From Cordylochernes scorpioides (Eukaryota; Arthropoda; Arachnida; Pseudoscorpiones; Chernetidae), in contig CP092863.1 in the NCBI GenBank assembly GCA_030710605.1, positions 121,074,203-121,138,202 of the forward strand: 64,000 bases of DNA. The letters run 5' to 3'. Shown in pieces: positions 18,498 through 27,149 of the stretch. Numbering within the stretch: position 1 is the first letter of the stretch; every line of letters begins with the position of its first letter. The translations under genes were made by a program, and so were the position numbers. Below the pieces are notes generated by a model. That model did no database searches, was not told the origin of the DNA, and was given only the letters and a program-made list of their open reading frames with translations.

Positions 18498-20867
18498 TCA
18501 AAACTCTGAGCACCTGCAACATGTAATAGTAGAAGCCGGAGGTGGTATATAACGCTCAGAATCTTTAGGATTCACTGAACACATACGTCCAATGCACAAA
18601 GCCCCACCCCGAACTCTAGCACTCCATTGATTCTGCCTGAAAACATAAGCGGAAGGTATGTCTCCATATAAAAGTGATCTTGCGGATACATTAACACAAT
18701 TGAGCTGAAACCAGGCAGTCAGAGTTGTGCGTCTGCGTGAGGCATTTTCAAGAGCCTGTTCTTCACTACCTTCAACAAAATAGACAGATTGAAAATTAGG
18801 TAGATGAACAGCTAAGCGACATATGGTATGCGAGTGAGCATGCAAGCGATATTCAAACATTCGCCACATTGCCTCAGGAGCACTTACATACCGAGCGTCA
18901 AGAAAGTTTTTGATTTCATCATGTGCCCTGCTTTCCATATCTAATTCTCCAACAGACACTTCCACCTCAGCCCTGTCGTGTCCCTTATATACATACTTGA
19001 AAAGATATTTGACACTTTTCACAGAGGCACAGACCTCCACATTAATGTGAGCATTGAACCTAACCAGCAGATAGGGGTTATAGGGAACAACCCAGCGGTT
19101 ATCCACCTCGTGAGTGCCCACAACTAATGTCTGGCCGTCATCTCGACGTCTGTACCGAGGATAGCCATTATTGTTAGCCTCAGTCAGCTGCAGGAATGAT
19201 TTAGGGAAGTCTTTAGTACACTTGCCATCAGACATGCATGGTGAGTGAAGATTGAAGTTTCCACAAGGACCATGGATCATATGTTTACGAACCATGTCAT
19301 ACAGCTGAACCTGCATAGTAGGGCTAGGAATTTCTGCACAAACCAATCTGTCAATGGCATCCCTGTCTCTAGGCTTGTCTTCTTCTCTAAGCATAAACAG
19401 CATGTGGGCATGCGGTAAACCGCGTTTTTGGAACTCAACAACATGCACCCGAGCAATGACCACTCCCAATACATGCTGACTAACAATCTCGTGCAGTAAT
19501 TGTTGTAACTTGAGATTGAAAACTCTAGCCACCAGATCCGGTCTATCAGAAGGATTCTGGTTAGGAAGAAGATTTTCAACAATGTCAGTCCAACGTGGGT
19601 TACAGGTAAATGTCACGAATAGGTCAGGTCTTCCTAACTTTCTAACAATGGCCATTGCATCCTGATAGTTTTGTTGCATGGCCCGGGAACTCCCAGGAAA
19701 GGAAGATGGAAGAATAAAAATACGGCCTATTCGCACACCCCGAGAATGTTCCTGCTCATGGATATAATCCATCAGACCTTGATATAACTCCACCCTAAGC
19801 AGGGACTGATTTTGGCGAATATAGTTCAGGCGATTGCCCTCTGTTTTAACATAGGCATCAACAACATATTGCTGAAATAGTCTCCTGCCATAGTGAATGG
19901 GCGAAAAGCCAGGTCTGATGGCCAACCTATAACTATAGAACTGAAGCATGGTAACATGGTTTCTAGTGCTTGTGCGCATGTTTTCTTCATGTAAGATTCC
20001 TATTGCCCAACCAGGATCACCGGCAGGAAATAAAAGAGGGTATGTCATTGGGTCACAGTTAGGATTAAGTGGAGAAATACGCACTAAACCACAATCATGC
20101 GGAAAAACAGCAATATCTCTGTTAGAAGGTACATGGCCATCTTGATCAACAAAAATGGCCGCAACTTCACTTACACTTGGGGCATTATATCGGCGAAGAT
20201 CTCTACAATGATTTTGCCGGATGAGCATCTGAACCTGACACATTTGCCGGTTCTCAATGCGAGCCCGGTGTTCCTCAGCTAGTTCCACCTGGTGCATCTG
20301 CCTATAAGCAGAAGTATACGGATTCACACGCCTAAGCACAGAATCCAAAAGAGTCAATATACCAGGATGGCATTCCAAAGGCCTAGATGCTGCAATGCGT
20401 GTATTATTCGCAGCCTCAGAATCCAAAATATAAAGTTGGGCATAAGACGGGGCTCTGTTTCCATGAGGATGAAGGGGCCCAGTCAAATGATAGATCTGTC
20501 CATGGATTCTATAACAAAAAGGCCCCTGTCCAGAAAAGACATCAACCTGCGCACCCATGGAGGCAAATGCCAAAGAGCTGTTGTAGCTCCGAATGTTGGT
20601 CTGGAAGTACTTAGCCTCCACACTGTTTGAAGTCATCAATTCCATCATTTCATATGGAAAGGAGGACAAAGTAGGAAGAATAACTTTCCCTTTGTGGCAG
20701 CAGGAGCTACCAACAGTTTCGCCAGGGAAATGAAGGGCTGAGCAGTAAGGGCAGACTATAGCGAGGCCCCCAATAATATATTCAGTGGGAACAGGAGAAA
20801 TAGGATTAGGGGCGTTGTACCCGCGGCGAGTCCTATAAGCTAGTCTTCCACGGCCTCTGCGAGGCAT
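18498..20867 (-). CDS. Helitron Rep part (HUH endonuclease), upstream half of RepHel
   Basis: 789 codons from ATG at 20867 on the minus strand. It starts MPRRGRGRL, as do the truncated frames in the composite Helitron at 45264-48036, supporting this start. A CPYCSALHF...CCHKGK zinc-finger-like segment lies at about residues 38-65. The Rep nuclease HUH motif GLPHAHMLF is at about 486, and the tyrosine motif KYLFKYVYKGHDRA at about 625. Rep nicks and joins Helitron ends. The frame ends 13 residues after SERYIPPPASTI with family-unlike residues, because of a one-base frameshift. Without that, it would continue into the helicase directly downstream. No OTU or AP-endonuclease domain is visible, so it resembles a canonical Helitron, not a Helentron. 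Confidence 0.93.
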   Translation of the reverse strand: MPRRGRGRLAYRTRRGYNAPNPISPVPTEYIIGGLAIVCPYCSALHFPGETVGSSCCHKGKVILPTLSSFPYEMMELMTSNSVEAKYFQTNIRSYNSSLAFASMGAQVDVFSGQGPFCYRIHGQIYHLTGPLHPHGNRAPSYAQLYILDSEAANNTRIAASRPLECHPGILTLLDSVLRRVNPYTSAYRQMHQVELAEEHRARIENRQMCQVQMLIRQNHCRDLRRYNAPSVSEVAAIFVDQDGHVPSNRDIAVFPHDCGLVRISPLNPNCDPMTYPLLFPAGDPGWAIGILHEENMRTSTRNHVTMLQFYSYRLAIRPGFSPIHYGRRLFQQYVVDAYVKTEGNRLNYIRQNQSLLRVELYQGLMDYIHEQEHSRGVRIGRIFILPSSFPGSSRAMQQNYQDAMAIVRKLGRPDLFVTFTCNPRWTDIVENLLPNQNPSDRPDLVARVFNLKLQQLLHEIVSQHVLGVVIARVHVVEFQKRGLPHAHMLFMLREEDKPRDRDAIDRLVCAEIPSPTMQVQLYDMVRKHMIHGPCGNFNLHSPCMSDGKCTKDFPKSFLQLTEANNNGYPRYRRRDDGQTLVVGTHEVDNRWVVPYNPYLLVRFNAHINVEVCASVKSVKYLFKYVYKGHDRAEVEVSVGELDMESRAHDEIKNFLDARYVSAPEAMWRMFEYRLHAHSHTICRLAVHLPNFQSVYFVEGSEEQALENASRRRTTLTAWFQLNCVNVSARSLLYGDIPSAYVFRQNQWSARVRGGALCIGRMCSVNPKDSERYIPPPASTITCCRCSEF

Positions 20868-22524
20868 GATACAGAAGCCGCTGAAAAAAAAAAGCTAAAC
20901 TAAAAACCAAGTTGAGCAAATACATGTCAAAATAAATTTAATGTAAAAGATCTCAATACAAACAACATATTAAATTGCACAGTGCAAAAATGTAGAAAAT
21001 TGTATGTATCATATAACATTTTATCATATAACAAATTAAGTAATCAACAATTGATTATACAAATAAATAATTAGCCTCTTATTGAGAAAAATAAAGATGG
21101 CAAAGACATTATGAAAGATACTGCAAAAAAGAATTATGAAAGATACGGCAAAAAAGAAAACCAGACACAAAAAATTGAGCAAAATGTAAAATTAAAAACT
21201 ATAACAAAGAACCCACAAATTAATTTAATCAGAAATACAAAAAAGACGCTGAAAAAAAAAGGTAAAATAAGAACCAAGCAGAGGAAAACTATAAGTTTTA
21301 TCATATAACAAATTAAGTAATCAACAATTGATTATACAAATAAATAATTAGCCTCTTATTGAGAAAAATAAAGATGGCAAAGACATTATGAAAGATACTG
21401 CAAAAAAGAATTATGAAAGATACGGCAAAAAAGAAAACCAGACACAAAAAATTGAGCAAAATGTAAAATTAAAAACTATAACAAAGAACCCACAAATTAA
21501 TTTAATCAGAAATACAAAAAAGACGCTGAAAAAAAAAGGTAAAATAAGAACCAAGCAGAGGAAAACTATAAAACTGAAAGCCAGGACAGGCATAAAAAGA
21601 AAATTCCAAGCATGTGAGGAAACAATTGATGAAAAAAAAAAGTGCAAATAATATGTATATAAAAAAGCAAAGCCCAATTCTAAACCCAAATATTTTTTTT
21701 ATGAGAAGAACATCAACATATTGCATGATTATGGCAGTCCATAGCTTCCCTGACAAAAATTCACCAAAAAAGTTAAATATTCCAAAATAAGTAAGGCACT
21801 TTTGCAGCCCCCCTGACAAAAATTCACTAAAAGAGTTAAGTATCCAAAAAAATATTTTGGTATATATATTGCTAAATGTGTAACAAACATGTATATGAAA
21901 AAGCAAAGCTTAATTCTAAGTTTTAATATTTTTTTCAATATACAGAAGAAATAAGACACAAAAATGGAGCTAAATTCAAATGAAAAACTATAACAAACAG
22001 TTATAAAAGATAATTATTATAGAATAAAGTAATAATTCAATCTACAAATCGAAAAATGTATATATTTAAATGAAAAACTAAGTTTCAATATTTTTTTTAA
22101 TATACAGAAGAAATAAGACACAAAAATGGAGCTAAATTCAAATGAAAAACTATAACAAACAGTTATAAAAGATAATTATTATAGAATAAAGTAATAATTC
22201 AATCTACAAATCGAAAAATGTATATATTTAAATGAAAAACTATAACAAAGTACTTACATAATCAAATTAATCAGATATATATATTATTTCAAAACAAATT
22301 TCTACGGAATTTCAAAACAAATGATTGATGATGATAAATGCAAAAAATCTACGATTGTAAAATAGATTAAATTAAAAAATAAAAATAACTGTTAACATTA
22401 GGAAAATAAAAACAGGCCTATGACACGAAGAAAAAAATAACGAAAATTTTGGTATATAGATTGTTATGTGTAGTTCAGAATCTTCGGAGGAGATAGCTCA
22501 GGACTTTACAATGGAAAACTCTGT
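20868..22524 (-). repeat. Helitron 5' leader with tandem duplications
   Basis: Non-coding, A-rich on the plus strand. A 277-bp unit occurs twice (21021-21297 and 21298-about 21560), each with AAAGATGGCAAAGACATTAT. A second block of about 160 bp (ATACAGAAGAAATAAGACAC...ATTCAATCTAC) occurs at 21935 and 22097. The leader is the source of the leader in the 924-bp units at 44.5-48.2 kb (GAACCAAGCAGAGGAAA; TTCCAAGCATGTGAGG). Open frames here, up to 134 codons, are chance frames in repeats. Confidence 0.75.
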
Positions 22525-22544
22525 TACGGTATTATCTATATAGA
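22525..22544 (-). other. Helitron 5' terminus
   Basis: On the minus strand TCTATATAGATAATACCGTA begins right after a host A. The identical start is at 43945, and homology between the two loci ends exactly at this T. Confidence 0.8.
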
Positions 22545-23486
22545 TAATCTTATATGGACTTTGAAATAGAGTAGTTTCAATCTCAATCTTTCTCAACGAA
22601 CTGTATCTATAATAACATTTGAAACAACAAAAACTGCATTTGTCCATAAGTCCGACATTCAATTCTTCCTTTCTTAATCGATATCTCACCACGACACCCC
22701 ATTTTAATTTGCATATCCGGGTAAAGAGAGCCACCACACCTTATTTCCATATTGTCCCGAGTCATCCCAGCGCGATTCTCTCATTAATTTACATAACCCC
22801 CACCATATTAAGTTAATGAGCCCGTTAATTTATTAACCAACACACACTTTAATTGATATAAACGGCGGGTTTCCACGTGGTATTTTAAGACCCTGGTTGA
22901 TGTAATATATCTAATGGCTATAATTACATATAGTGCCTATTTTACATAGTGGCTGAAATATCGTAAGAGAAATAAGTCTTATTAGAGATATATACGGTGT
23001 GCAATTACCAATTACCAATTATTTTATATACAAAGCGCTATATCCCGCAAGGGATACTTGCGCCAAACAAGGAGAAAAGTTTATTTATATAAGTTATTCA
23101 CATTATTCAACGTATGAAAACATTAGATATACAGATTTTGTAGAAAGTTTAGAATGTATTTACAAAATGAATTGAACTTTAAATATGATTTTTTATCGGA
23201 AATCAAATCGTTAAGTTCACAAACAACTAGTTAGGTGTGCAATGGAAAAGGTTTCATTGAATTCTAGTCAACAGTCAAAAAGTAATATAAACAAAATGTT
23301 TTAAAATAATATATTTGAAAATAAAAAAAAATTGACATCAGACGATATCAGCTGAAGGTCGTCTGGTCACATGTCACATTCCGCCCTGGACAGACGTACA
23401 TAGGACTTCTATGTGCTATTGCCATGTCGAGCAATATCAAAGAGATAGAAAAAAAACGAGGCACATAGCTTTTTAGAATATATATT
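22545..23486. other. AT-rich intergenic, no gene seen
   Basis: No repeats shared with the window. Short open frames are AT-driven. A small hairpin CGCAAGGGATACTTGCG lies near 23048. Confidence 0.5.
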
Positions 23487-23633
23487 GCGGCGTATAAAAT
23501 TAAAGTCTTTGTATATTTGGGGATGTGAAAGTATTTATTGATGACGTCACCACGACAATTATTAACAAAACTATCTACAGCTAGAGAATCTTGAACAAGC
23601 AAGCAAATAAATATTTCGATCATTATTTTATAT

Positions 23634-24242
23634 TGTTGCATCATGGCTAATGAACTTATTTTATTCTAATTTTTGTAATATTATTTTTCAAATATAATAA
23701 ATTCAAATTTATATTTTATATTTATTTATTTTATTAAACAGAATATATGTATTATAAACAGAATATATGTATTATAGAATCATCATTTGTATTTAGGTAC
23801 ACTGTGTGACTTCACAGCTCTCTTTGATGTGATAAATAAATTCTGGAGGCTACATAAAGTTATCTCCACTTATATAAATTTGTGGGATGGTTGAAACACG
23901 GTAAGATACAAGACCCGGCACAGGAGAGGACCAAGGTTGAAGAGTCTGCCAAGCCGCAACCTGGTGCAACAATATCCATTCACAGGTTTCTGATATCTTA
24001 TTATTCCCTTATATATATTTGTAGGATGGTTGAAACACGGTAAGATACAAGACCCAGCACAGGAGAGAATCAAGGTTGAAGAGTCTGACAAGCCGCAACC
24101 TGGTGCAACAATATCCATTCACAGGTTTCTGATATCTTATTATTCCCTTATATAAATTTGTAGGATGGTTGAAACACGGTAAGATACAAGACCCAGCACA
24201 GGAGAGAATCAAGGTTGAAGAGTCTGTCAACCTGGTGCAACA
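23634..24242 (+). mobile_element. Solo LTR of a gypsy element, with internal triplication
   Basis: Starts TGTTGCATCATGGCTAATG and ends GGTGCAACA, the same termini as the intact gypsy LTRs (TGTTGCATCATGATTAATG...AGTGCAACA). Homology also covers TTTGATGTGATAAATAAA and the region over the gag start (ATGGTTGAAACACGG). ATAT flanks it on both sides (23630-23633, 24243-24246), a 4-bp target duplication. It is longer than the 348-bp intact LTR because its 3' part is repeated. Confidence 0.85.
23885..24242 (+). repeat. 139-bp repeat derived from the LTR/gag junction
   Basis: Two full copies and one shortened copy at exact 139-bp spacing (GGATGG at 23885, 24024, 24163). Each holds a decayed gag beginning: ATGGTTGAAACACGG, then a stop. 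After a shift, residues such as KIQDPAQERIKVEESDKPQP parallel the intact Gag N-terminus. The third copy lacks AAGCCGCAA. Confidence 0.8.
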
Positions 24243-24360
24243 ATATTGAATAATTAAATTAGATTAAGTCTGTTTACAAATATTTTCATTGAATAATTAA
24301 ATTAAATAATAAATTATTTCTTCGTCACACAATATATTTACATAGTATGATGCATCATCA

Positions 24361-24565
24361 CGTCATCTGTTATAAAAATTTGAAACTATGATAGACGCGT
24401 ATGTTTCTTTTTCAAATTAAACCATTTTTTACTGCCTCCAATGATAATACTGCACTCCATTAATGCATCATTGTCATAAGGGCAGTTGAATATTTTCCAT
24501 TTGAAGAGAATCATACCCGTCAAAAATAGTTTCAATTCCTAATTACATATTCCATATTATTATGA
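24361..24565. other. Old repeat fragment
   Basis: ACGTCATCTGTTATAAAAAT and ATAGACGCGTATGTTTCTTT also occur near 41650-41715 and, in part, at the gypsy insertion site near 53720. A damaged MITE may follow (ACTGCCTCCAATG...AAGGGCAGT). Confidence 0.5.
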
Positions 24566-24700
24566 AAAAGGCATCTCCTTCTCGTGCAACTGAAAGTTGC
24601 TGATTGCTTGCGCCATCTATCGGAATAAATATCAACTATTCTCGTTGATTTTTAATTATTCCAGAATTGGCCAAATACCCATTCTTGATTAATCAAGAAA

Positions 24701-24754
24701 AGCTAAACCACGGACACGTTTCGGGCTGTTGGCCCTCATCAGCGTGGTGCAAGC
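24701..24754 (-). ncRNA. Hammerhead ribozyme, type I
   Basis: Minus strand: CAGCTTGCACCACG, CTGATGA (24737-24743), stem II GGGC-CAACA-GCCC, GAAA, stem III ACGTGT, cleavage triplet GTC, then CGTGG. Stem I CCACG/CGTGG pairs perfectly and an outer AGCT/AGCT helix can form. All conserved core bases are present. Confidence 0.8.
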
Positions 24755-25041
24755 TGTATCTCAACGACCAAAAAACTGGTCCTTCAGGCATTCTGAAAAA
24801 TTATGAAACGGGTAGTTAAGGCCAGAATTGCGTAAGACCGCGACGCAATGTGAAAAAATAGTACAAATGTGACATTGTACTGGGATAAGGTGCATAAATT
24901 ATGAAAAAGGAATCTCCTTATCGTGTCGTTGTGTTGTTCATGTTCACATTTTGTAGCGTCCTCACGCAATTCTGGCCATAACTACCCGTTTCGTGTTTTT
25001 TCAGGATGCCTTAATGACCAATTTTTTGGTCGTTGAGGTAC

Positions 25042-25096
25042 AGCTTGCACCACGCTGATGAGGGCCAACAGCCCGAAACGCGTCCGTGGTTAGCTT
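25042..25096 (+). ncRNA. Hammerhead ribozyme, type I (best copy)
   Basis: CTGATGA (25055-25061), stem II GGGC-CAACA-GCCC, GAAA (25075-25078), self-complementary stem III ACGCGT and GTC cleavage site with scission expected after 25084. Stem I CCACG/CGTGG, then an internal loop TGCA/TT and an AGCT/AGCT outer helix, fits the type I loop-loop design. The very short stem III suggests action as a dimer, as known for Penelope-type hammerheads. Confidence 0.85.
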
Positions 25097-25403
25097 TTCT
25101 TGATTAATCAAGAATGGGTATTTGGCCAATTCTTGAATAATTAAAAATCAACGAGAATAGTTGATATTTATTCCGATAGATGGCGCAAGCCATCAGCAAC
25201 TTTCAGTTGCACGATAAGGAGATGCTTTTTTCTTAATTTATGCACCTTATCCCAGTACAATATTATATTTGTAATATTTTTTCACTATCTATGTTTATTT
25301 AAAAAAAAACAATTATCTAATACAAAGAAAATAACGCGCTACCTATATTTATAACAAATGAAAACATAAGGCTCGAATGTTTCTTTTCACAAACAAATGA
25401 GAC

Positions 25404-25610
25404 TTCTACTGTCCCTACTTCGATGAAAAATAGGCTTGGCTCATCAGTCTTGCACCCTCCCAGCGGTTTCGCCAATTTAATCTACCAGACCGCTTCTAGG
25501 AGCTCTAATACTGTATTGGATCATTCTGATTTTATATTTTACACTGAAGGGTGGAATCTTAGAAGTGGTATTTAAGTAAACTATGGACATAAGCTTTTAG
25601 GACAGTAGAA
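25404..25610 (+). mobile_element. MITE, TTCTACTG family
   Basis: Terminal inverted repeats TTCTACTGTCC and GGACAGTAGAA, 207 bp. Internal motifs are as at 4902 (GGCTCATCAGT, GCCAATTTAATCTACCAGAC, CTGAAGGGTGGAATC). Confidence 0.85.
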
Positions 25611-25627
25611 TTACATATACACCAATA

Positions 25628-25872
25628 CCTCGCTTTGCGTCGTTTCGTTTTGCGTTTTTTTTCGAAGTTGCGTCGCTGCTTAATTTTTACTGATTTTAAC
25701 TGTGCGTAGTTAGATTTTCGAAGTTGCGTTGTTTTAGATTCGAGTCTTTAATTTTTTTTTCCTAAAATATGGCAACAACTTTGTTTTTGATTGCGCCTTC
25801 ACATATTTTCACTTTGCGTCGTTTCAATTTGCGTCGTGTTTTTTTGGAACGTAACCCCGACGCAAAGCGAGG
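25628..25872. mobile_element. MITE with 15-bp perfect TIRs and TA target duplication
   Basis: CCTCGCTTTGCGTCG at the left and CGACGCAAAGCGAGG at the right, each bordered by TA. 245 bp and non-coding; the interior repeats TTTGCGTCGTTTC and GAAGTTGCGT. TA duplication points to Tc1/mariner/pogo transposase in trans. A 73-codon frame overlapping the right end is not a gene. Confidence 0.85.
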
Positions 25873-26032
25873 TATGGGTGCATCGAACATATTTGCATCG
25901 AGCAATTCTCTTTCGCAAACAATAAGTTCAAGGCCATTTAGTCATAAATTAATACAAAGCAAAACGCGCAATCAATATATAACAAATTAAAACATTAAGA
26001 CGCGAATGTTTCTTTCAACAAATAAATCAAAC

Positions 26033-26238
26033 TTCTACTGCCCTTTCTACAATAATAAGAATAATGATAAGGCCTGTCTCATCAGTGATGAACCCTCCAA
26101 GTGGTTTCGCCAGTTTAATCTACAATATTGCTCTGATATTGTATTTGGTTACTTTACTTTTAAAAACGTAACTGAAGATGAATTATTGGCAAATTTATTT
26201 CAAATTAACCATGAACATAAGCTATGAGGACAGTAGAA
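26033..26238 (+). mobile_element. MITE, TTCTACTG family, diverged
   Basis: TTCTACTGCCC...GGACAGTAGAA. The middle is altered (GGCCTGTCTCATCAGTGATG). Confidence 0.7.
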
Positions 26239-26242
26239 ATAC

Positions 26243-26800
26243 ATGTACATTCATAGACAAAATTTAAGGAAGTTGTATCTTTTAGCATGTATATCGGGAT
26301 TCATACAATAACTATGAAAATTATTACGGTGAGCTTTATTGAAGACACACGAGATAACCAATATACACTCATGGACAAAACTTAAGGAAGTTGAACCTTT
26401 CAGCATGTATATCGGGATTGAGACAATAACTCTGAAAGATATTACAGTGACCTTTATTGAAGACACACGAGATAACCAATATACACTCATGAAGAAAACT
26501 TAAGGAAGTTGTACCTTTCAGCATGTATAACGGGATTGAGACAATAACTCTGAAAGATATTAAAGTGACCTTTATTGAAGACACACGAGATAACCAATAT
26601 ACACTCATAGACAAAACTTAAGGAAGTTGTACCTTTCAGCATGTATATCGGGATTGAGACAATAACTCTGAAGACACAGAGATAACCAATATACACTCTT
26701 GGACAAATTTAAGAAGGTTGTATCTTTCAGCATGTATATCGGGATTGAGACAATAACTCTGAAAGATATTACAGTGACCTTTATTGAAGACTTCAATAAA
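26243..26800 (-). repeat. 118-bp satellite, inverted array
   Basis: Four to five units in minus orientation, some shortened (one at about 26660-26690 lacks part of the TTTATTGAAGACACACGAG stretch). It ends at AAGACTTCAATAAATCATG, where the large 52-bp repeat units begin. Confidence 0.9.
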
Positions 26801-27149
26801 TCATGAAACCATTTACTTTTCTTGTTCATTTCTTTGATCGAATTATACATTCCTAGGCTCAATGTTTATTTACTTTATAAATAGTTTAGATTAAGAAGGA
26901 AAAAAGGAGGAGAAGGGAAGATCATATTTATTTATATTGAGCTCATCTTGGACTCCATCTTTGAAGGTTTGGTGATGGCGTCAACTTCCCCGGAGTTTCA
27001 CAGCTGGTTCTCTGTCATCCTTCAGTCTCAGGCTTGTCTGTGGAGTTTCCTCTTCAGGTATTCCTCTAGATTCAGGTCCCAGGCCAGTTTCTGTAACTTC
27101 CTCTTTGATGGTGGTTCGCTAGATTCCGTTTACAGAGCAGTCTATGGAG

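Larger units (their letters stand above)
13486..22544 (-). mobile_element. RepHel Helitron, 9.06 kb, internally rearranged
   Basis: In element orientation it starts TCTATATAGATAATACC at 22544 (5'-TC) and ends with a GC hairpin and CTAG at 13489-13486. The bases outside are A on the 5' side and T on the 3' side, as Helitrons require, with no target duplication. It carries Rep (HUH nuclease) and PIF1-type helicase frames in the standard order, separated by a single frameshift. The 3' part has accumulated a SINE, a 411-bp insert, two 5S-bearing fold-backs and two additional internal CTAG-hairpin termini. The 5' leader has two tandem duplications. The 5' boundary is supported by the second copy at 43945, where homology stops at exactly the same base. 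Confidence 0.8.
23487..24360. repeat. LINE-like repeat split by a solo LTR
   Basis: 23487-23600 (TATTGATGACGTCACCACGA...CTACAGCTAGAGAATCTTGA) is homologous to 38342-38440. 24247-24340 (ATTGAATAATTAAATTA...TTCTTCGTCACACAATAT) is homologous to 39962-40010. In both loci these two segments bracket other DNA in the same order, so they are ends of one family. The solo LTR at 23634-24242 sits between them. Confidence 0.6.
24566..25240. mobile_element. Hammerhead fold-back element (inverted pair of ribozymes)
   Basis: Nearly the whole 675 bp is a palindrome. Outer arms carry GCGCCATCTATCGGAATAAA and GGCCAAATACCCATTCTTG; inner arms carry AACGGGTAGTTAAGGCCAGA. Each half has a canonical hammerhead pointing toward the outside end. 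Paired inverted terminal segments with hammerheads are the layout of Penelope-like element LTR-like ends; no RT or GIY-YIG frame is present. Confidence 0.75.
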
